DNA of 11,595 nt from SMWC01 sp963581225. Lineage in GTDB: Bacteria > Pseudomonadota > Gammaproteobacteria > Steroidobacterales > Rariloculaceae. Position 1 is the first letter of the stretch. Every line of letters starts with the position of its first letter. This document shows, in pieces, positions 1 through 7,135 of this stretch. The notes under the pieces are model-generated. The model did no database searches. It saw nothing but the letters and a program-made list of their open reading frames with translations, and was not told where the DNA came from. The translations under genes and the position numbers were made by a program. The stretch covers positions 1-11,595 of the forward strand of contig CAUZMW010000075.1 of the NCBI GenBank assembly GCA_963581225.1, written 5' to 3'.

Positions 1-657
1 GCGCCGGAACATCCATCCGTGTTCGTGTTGGGCGGCGCGAAAATTTCCGATGCCTTCGGCATGATGAAACAGGTCTTGGAATCGGGGACGGCGGATAAGA
101 TCCTGACCTGCGGTGTTACGGGAGAGATCATGTTGCTGGCGGAAGGCTATCGACTCGGCGAAATCAAAGAGCGATTCTTGGCCGATCGTAGTCTGGATGT
201 GTTCGTCGCTGATGCAGAGGCCTACCTTCGCGAATTCGGCAGCCGAATCGAGTTTCCGAAAGATCTGGCCTACGCGGTAGACGGCACGCGGCATGAAATA
301 GCCATTGAGGATCTGCCGGTCGAACAACTATTTATGGATATCGGCGCGAAAACGATCGCGAACTACGAGCAGAAAATCGGCCAAGCGAAAACCCTGTTCG
401 TCAACGGTCCAGCCGGCGTTTACGAAGATCCGGTGTTCGAGGACGGTACGAAAGCAATCTGCAACGCGATAGCCGACGCCGATGGCTACTCGGTAATCGG
501 CGGTGGGGACACGGTGACGGCTGCAACAAAATTCGTAGATCTCGACAAGATCAACTATGTCTGTACGGCCGGCGGCGCCATGGTAAGGTATCTCTCCGGA
601 AAAAAACTACCTCTTATCGAGGCGATGGAGAAGGCCTATCAACGCGACTCAGCGTAG
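1..657 (+). CDS. Archaeal-type phosphoglycerate kinase paralogue, C-terminal half (5' truncated)
   Basis: The frame is open from base 1, so the gene begins upstream of the window; about 218 C-terminal residues are present of the roughly 400 usual for PGK. PGK transfers phosphate between 1,3-bisphosphoglycerate and ADP in the cytoplasm. Visible landmarks are GGAKISD (31-51), NGPAGVYED (403-429), a glycine-rich nucleotide loop GGGDTVTAA (499-525) and a closing LSGKKLPLIEAM segment. The stretch 'MDIGAKTIANYEQKIGQAKT' resembles archaeal PGKs more than bacterial Pgk. Oddities: the near-universal STGGGA phosphate-binding loop reads CTAGGA (562-579), and the usual GG(M/L) helix start reads TCGVTGEIM. 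A divergent paralogue with altered substrate is therefore possible. The family is certain; glycolytic function is not. It is followed after 14 bases by the DUF6152 gene. Confidence 0.88.
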   Translation, partial: APEHPSVFVLGGAKISDAFGMMKQVLESGTADKILTCGVTGEIMLLAEGYRLGEIKERFLADRSLDVFVADAEAYLREFGSRIEFPKDLAYAVDGTRHEIAIEDLPVEQLFMDIGAKTIANYEQKIGQAKTLFVNGPAGVYEDPVFEDGTKAICNAIADADGYSVIGGGDTVTAATKFVDLDKINYVCTAGGAMVRYLSGKKLPLIEAMEKAYQRDSA

Positions 658-671
658 CCGAACACCCTAAG

Positions 672-1106
672 ATGAAATTATTGCAGGTGTTGCCGTTCAT
701 GCTCGTTGGATTGTCGTCGAACGTGGCGCGGGCTCATCATTCATTCGCCGCCACTTATGATCCAGCGCGTCTTGTGACGGTAGAAGGCATCGTGACGGGA
801 CTGCAGCTTGTCAATCCCCATGCCATCATTCATGTGAACGTCACCAACGACTCTGGCGAGGTGGAGGCTTGGCTTATCGAGATGCCCGGTAATCTATCCT
901 TGGCGCGTCGCGGCTGGACCGACGAAACCATTATCCCGGGCGAGACCGTGACAGCCGTGGGTAATCCCTCCCTGACGGGCAAGAATGCGATGTGGTGGCA
1001 GCGTGTGACACTGACCGACGGTACGGAGCTTTTATTTCCGGCACTTGCAGACCAACTCGCGATTGAGGCACATCGTCGCGAACGTGTTCTGAGTACAAAT
1101 CTGTAG
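672..1106 (+). CDS. Small exported DUF6152-family protein
   Basis: A 144-residue protein of unknown function. Residues 1-21 look like a Sec signal peptide: Lys2, a hydrophobic core LLQVLPFMLVGL, then VARA with predicted cleavage before His22. The mature protein would then begin HHSF, the hallmark start of DUF6152 proteins. A beta-rich body follows, with VEGIVTGLQLVNPHAIIHV (37-55; His50 and His54) and a C-terminal hydrophilic helix. No catalytic motif is recognised. Size and organisation fit the family, which is described only as a domain of unknown function. The ATG at 672 is preferred because the signal peptide starts there, although its ribosome binding site is poor (TAAG immediately upstream). 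It lies 14 bases after the PGK-like gene and 11 before the cysteine hydrolase gene, so co-transcription is likely. A metal-binding role is speculation and is discussed in the findings. Confidence 0.8.
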   Translation: MKLLQVLPFMLVGLSSNVARAHHSFAATYDPARLVTVEGIVTGLQLVNPHAIIHVNVTNDSGEVEAWLIEMPGNLSLARRGWTDETIIPGETVTAVGNPSLTGKNAMWWQRVTLTDGTELLFPALADQLAIEAHRRERVLSTNL

Positions 1107-1117
1107 CGGGGAAGATC

Positions 1118-1831
1118 GTGTCAACCGTAGACATCGTCGATCGATCCGACCTTCTGGAGAAGATGCAACGGCTTCTTCGGCTTGATGCCGGCGACACCGC
1201 GATTGTTACGGTTGACATGCATCGTGGCCATCTGGACCCGGAGGTTGCGACAATGCCGCCTACCCCAGAAGATTCTAGACGGGTGATCGACGCCGCGCGG
1301 GACGCGCTGAGCTTCGCGCGAGAACACGGGATTCCTATCATCCACGTAACGCTGGCGTACCGAAAGATCCCAGGGCTCGGGAGTGAGGGCATGTCGGCAC
1401 CGTTCTGGAAGGCGATCTCATCGATCACGAACGAAGAAAACCGTCTATCGCTGAATCGCGCCAGTACGGTTGATGAGCACAACATTATCGGCTCGCCCGG
1501 CACCGAAATTATTCCCGAACTCTTCGAACCGACGGACTACGTCATCGACAACAAGAAACGGCTTGATTGTTTTCTGGGCACCGATCTCGACATGCTCTTG
1601 CGCAACCTCGAAACAAAGAGCGTTTGCTTAATGGGCATCAACACCAATACCTGCGTGCTGAATACGGCTTTTACCGCCCACAACAACAACTACCGGGTGG
1701 TCGTGCTATCGGAGTGCGTGGCCAGCATGTACGGCGATGACCTACACGAACTCGGCTTGCAGAATGTTCAACGATGTCTGGGCTGGGTCATCGACAACGA
1801 GACCTTTAAGAGAAAAATTCTAAGCCAATAA
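1118..1831 (+). CDS. Isochorismatase-family cysteine hydrolase
   Basis: A 237-residue cytoplasmic alpha/beta hydrolase of the isochorismatase superfamily, whose members mostly hydrolyse amide or ureido C-N bonds (nicotinamidase, maleamate amidohydrolase, N-carbamoylsarcosine amidase, ureidoacrylate hydrolase). The Asp-Lys-Cys triad can be assigned: Asp33 in AIVTVDMHRGHLDP, Lys146 in NKKRLDCFLGTDLD (the spacing to Phe152 fits the family), and Cys179 in GINTNTCVLNTA. The C-terminal segment YRVVVLSECVAS is also typical. Length is normal to slightly long because of an N-terminal helix of about 25 residues. The start is GTG at 1118, preceded by GGGGA at 1108-1112; no ATG fits better. There is no signal peptide. 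Its exact substrate cannot be named; proximity to other hydrolases and a Mo hydroxylase suggests a catabolic amidase. It converges with the minus-strand operon, leaving 33 bases between stop codons. Confidence 0.9.
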   Translation: MSTVDIVDRSDLLEKMQRLLRLDAGDTAIVTVDMHRGHLDPEVATMPPTPEDSRRVIDAARDALSFAREHGIPIIHVTLAYRKIPGLGSEGMSAPFWKAISSITNEENRLSLNRASTVDEHNIIGSPGTEIIPELFEPTDYVIDNKKRLDCFLGTDLDMLLRNLETKSVCLMGINTNTCVLNTAFTAHNNNYRVVVLSECVASMYGDDLHELGLQNVQRCLGWVIDNETFKRKILSQ

Positions 1832-1835
1832 TACC

Positions 1836-1865
1836 GCGGCGATAACAGACACCAGCCCGCGCCGC
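1836..1865. terminator. Weak inverted repeat between convergent genes
   Basis: GCGGCG (1836-1841) and CGCCGC (1860-1865) form a perfect 6-bp stem around an 18-base loop, exactly between the two convergent stop codons. There is no T-tract on either side, so this is not a canonical intrinsic terminator. It is listed because it is the only candidate transcription barrier between the two convergent units. Chance occurrence in GC-rich DNA is quite possible. Confidence 0.2.
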
Positions 1866-3607
1866 TACTTCGACGGGATGATCGGTAACAGGACGTAAGC
1901 CGGCTGCTCCGTACCCGTATGTAGTGTCGTCTCTCCGCCGTAAACCTCGACAGGTCGATCCAGCGGGTCGTCGTGCAGGAATGCGCCACAACCGCGCAGT
2001 TCATTCTTAAAGTTCGACAGACGCTCGCCGCTCGCATATGGGTATTCGTAGTCCTTGCCCCGTAAACTCAGGCCGATGCGGTAACCGGCCGGTACCACGA
2101 TCGACGTCGGCCAGACTTCGATATCGAGTTCCACGGGTACACCGGGCTCTAGCGGTTCTTCTTGGTCGTGACTATGGTACGGCCGCCACGGCTCCGACAG
2201 GGAGAGATCGAGCTTGCGGTGAGAAGCCCGCAGCCAGCCCTGGGCGATAGGCGTATGCGGATCGATCGCTCCCTGGAATACGACTTCGTTCCCGTCAGCG
2301 GAAAAGACGCGAAGCACGACGAATAGATCCGCATCATTCGTAGACGAAGAGATGAAGCACTTGACCGCTACCGGACCCGTGATTTCCGTCTCTTCCTCCA
2401 ACGGGGCCGTGAGAAAGGTCAACCCCTCACCGAGCGCGGAAAACTCTGCCGTCCCGCCGCCTGCGTGTTGCGTCTGCGATAGACTCATGGTCTCCGGCTC
2501 CAGATAAAACCGAGTCCATTGCGTCCGCGGTAGCGGCCAATCAGTCTCGTGTCGTTCAACGAAGCGATCGAGATGCCGGATTTGAAGCTTAACTGCCGGC
2601 TGTTCATCCCAACCGTTATCGATTTCTTTGAGAAAGTGGTCGAAGAAACGCTTCTGCAACGCCACGCCGTAGTCCGTGTAGAATTCGGTCCAGTGCTCGC
2701 GCCCGTGCGCTTCCAACCACTTCTGATCCGACGCGGCCCGCATATAGCCCTCGAAGTTACCTCGTGGATGCAACCCCTGCCCGCCCCAGTTCGCGGCCGA
2801 TAGTAGTGGCACGGTCACTTTGGACCACACGGCGGAACGCTCGCAATGATAGCCTTCGTCAAGGGCATGAGCGCGGATATCGTCAGCGAAGCGGCTGCGA
2901 TTCCGGGCCAACTCTTCTTCGCTCAGCGTCTCCGGACCGCAGACCGCCTCCCCCGTAACTCGGCTGCGCGGGCCTCGCTCGCCCAGCCCATATTGAACTG
3001 TCTTCACCTGCATGTCGTACCAATTCGCCCAAAATGTACTAAGGATACCCCCGTGGCGCGTCATGTCCCGATACCAGTCCGCCGAACCTTCCCAGATACA
3101 AATCGCTGCAAGATGTTTCGGCTGCAGTGACGCAACCTGCCACTGATTGATGCCGTAGTAAGAGACGCCATTCAGGCCGACCTTGCCGTTGCTCCAGGAT
3201 TCATTTCCTGCCCACTCGATACAGAGCGAAAAGTCACGAGTTTCCCGCGCCGAGAAATGATCTATATACCCGGGTGAGTTACCGCAGCCGCGAGAATCGA
3301 CACGGACACAGACGTAGCCATCGGGTACCCACTTCTCTGGATCCACAACCTCCCAATTCTGGTACTGATTCGTCGAACCGGCGGTCACGTCCGGATGTTT
3401 CTCGATCATGCGCTCCCATGCGCTGGGATAACCGTCCTGAAAGGCGAGTCCTTTCGCGTACGGGCCATACGAGAGTATTACCGGAAATCTACCCGCCGCT
3501 ACCGGACGGAATACATCCGCCCTGAGGACCAGACCGTCATCCATCTCGATCTCTACGTCCCAGTCCACTCGCATGCCATCACGAATCTCAGTCGTGTGCG
3601 CACTCAT
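1865..3607 (-). CDS. CocE/NonD-family serine hydrolase (X-Pro dipeptidyl-peptidase S15-like)
   Basis: A 580-residue hydrolase of the CocE/NonD family, related to cocaine esterase, glutaryl-7-ACA acylase and X-Pro dipeptidyl peptidase; these cleave esters or amides. The N-terminal catalytic domain shows VILSYGPYAKG (43-53), VDSRGCGNSPG (103-113) and the nucleophile elbow GVSYYG with Ser149. A helical cap occupies about residues 180-260. The C-terminal beta-jellyroll (about 340-580) includes TEITGPVAVK and VPAGYRIGLSLRGKDY. At the place where CocE has GWYD with the catalytic Asp, this protein has AANWGGQGLHPRG (271-283); a histidine candidate is His305 in REHW. There is no signal peptide, so it is probably cytoplasmic. 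The ATG at 3607 lies only 4 bases after the amidohydrolase stop, with a weak ribosome binding site, so translational coupling is likely. It is the last gene of the minus-strand operon. Substrate unknown. Confidence 0.9.
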   Translation of the reverse strand: MSAHTTEIRDGMRVDWDVEIEMDDGLVLRADVFRPVAAGRFPVILSYGPYAKGLAFQDGYPSAWERMIEKHPDVTAGSTNQYQNWEVVDPEKWVPDGYVCVRVDSRGCGNSPGYIDHFSARETRDFSLCIEWAGNESWSNGKVGLNGVSYYGINQWQVASLQPKHLAAICIWEGSADWYRDMTRHGGILSTFWANWYDMQVKTVQYGLGERGPRSRVTGEAVCGPETLSEEELARNRSRFADDIRAHALDEGYHCERSAVWSKVTVPLLSAANWGGQGLHPRGNFEGYMRAASDQKWLEAHGREHWTEFYTDYGVALQKRFFDHFLKEIDNGWDEQPAVKLQIRHLDRFVERHETDWPLPRTQWTRFYLEPETMSLSQTQHAGGGTAEFSALGEGLTFLTAPLEEETEITGPVAVKCFISSSTNDADLFVVLRVFSADGNEVVFQGAIDPHTPIAQGWLRASHRKLDLSLSEPWRPYHSHDQEEPLEPGVPVELDIEVWPTSIVVPAGYRIGLSLRGKDYEYPYASGERLSNFKNELRGCGAFLHDDPLDRPVEVYGGETTLHTGTEQPAYVLLPIIPSK

Positions 3608-3611
3608 CTCT

Positions 3612-4706
3612 TTAAGGGGCCGATTTCACGCGGTTGGATATTCCGAGCAACTGCGCCGCGTTGCCACCCACGATCGCCGCTTTGTCGTCCTCGGTTAACG
3701 CGCTCGCGCTATCGACGAATCCAACCGGGTCATACATTCCCATATCGAATGGGTAGTCTGTGCCCAGAACAATATGGTCGCTGCCGTATAGGTTGACGAG
3801 ATATTCCAACTGATGCTCGGTGAAGACGACCGTATCGAAGTAGAGCTTACGCAAGTAACTCGTGGGTGCTTCCTTAATACAACGCCGGCAGTCCTCGCGT
3901 GCTGAGTGGGCATGATCGATACGACCGGAATAAGCCGGTAAATAGCCGCCGCCGTGCGCCACACAGATTTTCAGCTTTGGATAGGCATCCAGGACTCCGC
4001 CGAAAATCAGATGGTGCACGGCAACCGTCGAATCGAGTGGATTGCCGATCACATTGGTGAAGTAGTGGTCTCTGAGCCGATCGCCGTCGGAGAACCCGTT
4101 CGGGTGCATAAAGATCAGAACATCGAGTTCTTCCGCCTTAGCGAAGAATTTTCTGAAACGGTCATCGGATAGCTCTTCGCCCGCAACGCTCGTACAGATC
4201 TCCACGCCACTCATCCCGAGCTCGCCGGTCGCACGCTCGAGCTCGGCGACTGCCATATCCGTGTCCTGCATCGGCACATTGCACAACCCGACGAAGCGAT
4301 CCGGATGCGCAGCGACAATTTCAGCGATACGGTCGTTGATGAGACGCGCCGACGCCCGGCCCAAGTCCGGGTCGAGAGAGTAGTAATACTGCAGCGGCAC
4401 GGGAGAAATGGCTTGAACATCGATTCCCATCTCGTCCATATCCGCCAATCTCGTCTCGATAGACGTCAGCTTGCCGGAAATTTCCTGCGCTTGTTTACCG
4501 TTGACCTCTCGAGTCGCCTCATTCGAAAATTTGAAGAGGAAATCGGTTTCCATATCGAAAGCATCCGCGACTAGCTGCTCCGCGGCAGAGACGTAGAGGT
4601 GACAATGCAGGTCAACCGTCAGGCGCTGACCAGCGGCCGGCGCGCCCGAGGATCCCCCTCCATTGATTGACAGCGGCGAAGAGCCGGGACTACAAGAATA
4701 AAACAT
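3612..4706 (-). CDS. ACMSD-like metal-dependent amidohydrolase (amidohydrolase family 2)
   Basis: A 364-residue TIM-barrel protein of the amidohydrolase-2 family, which contains 2-amino-3-carboxymuconate-6-semialdehyde decarboxylase, gamma-resorcylate and 5-carboxyvanillate decarboxylases, and true hydrolases. Metal ligands are visible: His34 and His36 in VDLHCHLY, His201 in FMHPNGF, His251 in VAHGGGYLPAYSGRIDHA, and Asp317 in LGTDYPFDMG. This one-metal pattern (HxH, H, H, D) suits a decarboxylase or hydrolase acting on an aromatic or ring-cleavage product. The first 27 residues are a Gly/Ser/Pro-rich extension not needed for the barrel, but no other start exists before His34. The ATG at 4706 has a good GAGGAA site at 4712-4717, 5 bases upstream. 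It lies 17 bases after livF and 4 before the CocE-like gene. Family confident; reaction unknown. Confidence 0.9.
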   Translation of the reverse strand: MFYSCSPGSSPLSINGGGSSGAPAAGQRLTVDLHCHLYVSAAEQLVADAFDMETDFLFKFSNEATREVNGKQAQEISGKLTSIETRLADMDEMGIDVQAISPVPLQYYYSLDPDLGRASARLINDRIAEIVAAHPDRFVGLCNVPMQDTDMAVAELERATGELGMSGVEICTSVAGEELSDDRFRKFFAKAEELDVLIFMHPNGFSDGDRLRDHYFTNVIGNPLDSTVAVHHLIFGGVLDAYPKLKICVAHGGGYLPAYSGRIDHAHSAREDCRRCIKEAPTSYLRKLYFDTVVFTEHQLEYLVNLYGSDHIVLGTDYPFDMGMYDPVGFVDSASALTEDDKAAIVGGNAAQLLGISNRVKSAP

Positions 4707-4711
4707 CCATA

Positions 4712-4717
4712 TTCCTC
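4712..4717 (-). promoter_or_regulatory. Ribosome binding site of the amidohydrolase gene
   Basis: GAGGAA on the minus strand, 5 bases before the ATG at 4706. It supports this start over the ATG at 4710, whose frame closes after six codons. Confidence 0.6.
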
Positions 4718-4723
4718 ACTAAA

Positions 4724-5440
4724 TTAAAAAACTCCAAGATGCTCTCGCAGATCGAGTTCCGATCGTCTGATTTCCTCAACCGACCCACTCACCGCGACGC
4801 GGCCACTATTCAGGATGACGACGTCATCCGCGATGCTAAGCACCAATTTCGGATTCTGTTCAACGAGCACGATCGACAAGCCTTGCTCCTTCAGTTTGCC
4901 GATCGTGGTCACGACCTCGGCGACGATCTGTGGCGCCAGGCCTTCCGAGGGCTCATCCATCAGTAACACGCGTGGATTAGACATCAACGCTCGGCCTATC
5001 GCCAACATCTGCTGCTCACCGCCGGACAGAGTTCCCGCCATCTGTGTCTCGCGTGCTCTAAGCCGCGGGAATGCGCGAAACACCGCCTCGCGTGTCCAGG
5101 GCGGCTGCCTCGCCCACGGCGGGACGCGCTGCGCGACGGCCAGGTTTTCACCGACCGATAGACTCTTAAAGATGCGGCGCCCCTGCGGAACCAATGCGAT
5201 GCCTAATCGCGCGAGCTTCTCAGATCTGAAGTTCGTGACTCGCGATGAGAACAACTCAATCTCGCCCCGTCGCGGCGCCAACAGCCCGACCGCAACACTC
5301 ATACAGGTTGACTTTCCAGCACCGTTTCGACCAAGGAGGCCGAGGAGCCGGCCTTGTCGCAGTCGAAAGGAGACATCTCGGAGCACAAGGCTGTCACCGT
5401 AATAAGCGTCGACGCCAGAAAAAACCAATGCGTCACTCAC
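4724..5440 (-). CDS. livF: Branched-chain-type ABC transporter ATP-binding protein LivF
   Basis: A 238-residue cytoplasmic ABC ATPase, one of two that power the LivH-LivM permease. Motifs in order: Walker A GRNGAGKST (37-45), Q-loop Gln86 in VPQGRRIFKSLSV (typical of LivF), signature LSGGEQQ (138-144), Walker B VLLMDEPSEGL (158-168), and VEQN (193-196), where LivF proteins carry Gln instead of the usual switch His. The open frame extends upstream to an ATG at 5551, but those 37 residues lie inside livG and are not family-like. The GTG at 5440 gives the expected MSDALVFSGVDAYYG start, with GGGAG about 10 bases upstream. It overlaps the end of livG by 8 bases, indicating translational coupling. 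Assignment to the HAAT/Liv class is secure; the transported compound need not be an amino acid. Confidence 0.94.
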   Translation of the reverse strand: MSDALVFSGVDAYYGDSLVLRDVSFRLRQGRLLGLLGRNGAGKSTCMSVAVGLLAPRRGEIELFSSRVTNFRSEKLARLGIALVPQGRRIFKSLSVGENLAVAQRVPPWARQPPWTREAVFRAFPRLRARETQMAGTLSGGEQQMLAIGRALMSNPRVLLMDEPSEGLAPQIVAEVVTTIGKLKEQGLSIVLVEQNPKLVLSIADDVVILNSGRVAVSGSVEEIRRSELDLREHLGVF

Positions 5441-6170
5441 CGAGATAGATCTCCCGGGTTCGCGGGTGGTCGACAACCTCCGCTCGTGATCCCTCGAAGA
5501 CCATCTCGCCGAAGTGCATAAGCGAGATTCGCTCAGCGAACTCCAGAGCAACGTCCATATCGTGCTCGATCATAATGATCGTCACTTCCGGCGGAATAGA
5601 TTTCAATAGCTCCTTGATATCCGCGCGCTCATCTACCGACAGGCCGGCGAACGGCTCGTCGAGCAACATGAGTCTGGGCCGTTGTGCTAACGCCATTCCA
5701 ATCTCAACACGTCGCTGATCGCCATAGGCTGTCTCGCGCAACGGTCTGTTCTCCATATGCTCCAGTCCCACGCTCGTTAGTATGTCTCGTGCAGCTGCAG
5801 TAATCGCCTCGAGTTTTTCGAGCCGGATGAGCGGGTTCCAACGCAGCGGCATCAGCCCCAGTAACGACAACGAAATATTCCGCAATAGACTGTCATCCGG
5901 AAACAGCGTGATGATCTGATAGGTTCGGGTCATGCCGAGATGGGCACGCCGCCATCCTGGCAATCGCGTTATATCGCGACCAAACAACCGCACGGACCCT
6001 TGATCCGGTGCGATCTCCCCCGTGATCAGATTGAAGAGCGTCGTCTTGCCGGCTCCATTCGGGCCGATGATCAACCGTCGCTCGCCAGCCTCGACCGAAA
6101 AATCCAAATTCGCGATCACCTCTAGCCCGCTGAAAGACTTCACAACACCACGAACGTCGAGCACGCTCAC
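5433..6170 (-). CDS. livG: Branched-chain-type ABC transporter ATP-binding protein LivG
   Basis: A 245-residue ABC ATPase, partner of LivF. Walker A is GPNGAGKTT (36-44), Q-loop Gln85 sits in TRTYQI (LivG proteins usually have RTFQ), Walker B is LMLLDEPFAGL (167-177), and switch His203 is in EHDMDV. The signature reads TAYGDQRRVEIGMAL (148-162), where LSYG(E/D)QR is commoner; Gly and Gln are kept. The open frame runs back to an ATG at 6311, but those 47 residues duplicate livM coding sequence in another frame. The GTG at 6170 yields MSVLDVRGVVKSFSG, the right N-terminus, and overlaps the livM stop as GTGA (4 bases). It ends 8 bases inside livF. No sign of decay. Confidence 0.94.
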   Translation of the reverse strand: MSVLDVRGVVKSFSGLEVIANLDFSVEAGERRLIIGPNGAGKTTLFNLITGEIAPDQGSVRLFGRDITRLPGWRRAHLGMTRTYQIITLFPDDSLLRNISLSLLGLMPLRWNPLIRLEKLEAITAAARDILTSVGLEHMENRPLRETAYGDQRRVEIGMALAQRPRLMLLDEPFAGLSVDERADIKELLKSIPPEVTIIMIEHDMDVALEFAERISLMHFGEMVFEGSRAEVVDHPRTREIYLGE

Positions 6171-7135
6171 GAGAGATTCTCGCCTTTCGCCGCAATCAGC
6201 TCGCGCAGTGAGTTTCGCCCCCAGCACCAGAATCGCCTGGCTCCAGGAACGATCCCGTCCGGCATGAAGAGCACGATCGCCACAAAGATCGCGCCCAGCA
6301 CGAGATTCCAACGTTCGATATAGGCGCTGGCGACCGTCTTCATGACCACGACCAGAGCCGCCCCGACGATCGGGCCGAGAAGCGTCCCGCTGCCGCCCGA
6401 GATAACCATCAACAGAACCTCTGCTGAGCCTGGGAGCCCGAGCACGTGCGGACTGACGTAGAGGTGATAGTAGAGAAACAGCAACCCGGCAACGCCGCTG
6501 AATAAACCCGAAAACAATATCGCCGCAAAACGGATCAGCCAGACGTGATACCCGAGCGCCGTCATACGACGGGCTTGATCGCGCGTACCGCGCAAGCTTA
6601 TTCCGAAAGGCGACTTAGCGAATGCTGCCATGCTCGCGAGCGTGCATAGAAAGACCAGCAGCGTAAAGAAGTAGAACGCAGACGGGGACTCCAGGGAGAC
6701 GCCGAACGGCTGCGGGCGTGCACGGAGAATAATCCCGTTGTCACCATTGGTCAGATCGATCCAACGATACGCTATGCCCCAGAGAATCTGCCCCAGCGCC
6801 AGCGTAATCATGATGAAACCGATACCGGAGGTACGTAGCGACAGGACACCGAATAGCGCCGAGGCAACAAGCGTCACCGCAATCGCAGCCACTGCCGCAG
6901 CGAGATGCCCCCATCCTGCGACAATCAGTAGTGCACCCGTGTAACAGGCAACACCGAACAACCCTGCATGTCCAAGCGAGACGAAGCCGGCCCAGCCGAC
7001 CAAGACGTTCAATGCCAGCGCGAAGACGGCCCAGATCAGAATCTGACTGGCGATATTGACGTAGTAACTATTACCCAGCCAGATGGGCACACTGATCAGC
7101 GCGAGTAGCCCTATCGCTCCCGCTAGACGGATCAT
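6167..7135 (-). CDS. livM: Branched-chain-type ABC transporter permease LivM
   Basis: A 322-residue inner-membrane permease subunit pairing with LivH to form the channel. The protein is mostly hydrophobic helices (for example 5-20, 30-48, 60-72, 78-98, 153-173, 203-222 and 276-292). Family motifs are LNVLVGWAGFVSLGHAGLFG (42-61), LALGQI (112-117), and the cytoplasmic ATPase-contact loop SPFGISLRGTRDQARRMTALG (175-195), followed by YVSP and ISGGSGTLLGPIVGA (245-259). The ATG at 7135 overlaps the livH stop as ATGA. The C-terminal tail RRFWCWGRNSLRELIAAKG is hydrophilic, as expected for a cytoplasmic end. Length is normal for LivM without extra domains. Confidence 0.95.
   Translation of the reverse strand: MIRLAGAIGLLALISVPIWLGNSYYVNIASQILIWAVFALALNVLVGWAGFVSLGHAGLFGVACYTGALLIVAGWGHLAAAVAAIAVTLVASALFGVLSLRTSGIGFIMITLALGQILWGIAYRWIDLTNGDNGIILRARPQPFGVSLESPSAFYFFTLLVFLCTLASMAAFAKSPFGISLRGTRDQARRMTALGYHVWLIRFAAILFSGLFSGVAGLLFLYYHLYVSPHVLGLPGSAEVLLMVISGGSGTLLGPIVGAALVVVMKTVASAYIERWNLVLGAIFVAIVLFMPDGIVPGARRFWCWGRNSLRELIAAKGENLS

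Noticed and set aside
931..1503. A 190-codon minus-strand frame across the DUF6152 and isochorismatase genes
   Set aside because: Low-complexity Ser/Arg-rich translation, antisense to recognisable genes.
1118..1831. Naming the cysteine hydrolase NicF (maleamate amidohydrolase)
   Set aside because: The triad is shared by the whole superfamily; nothing in the sequence fixes the substrate.
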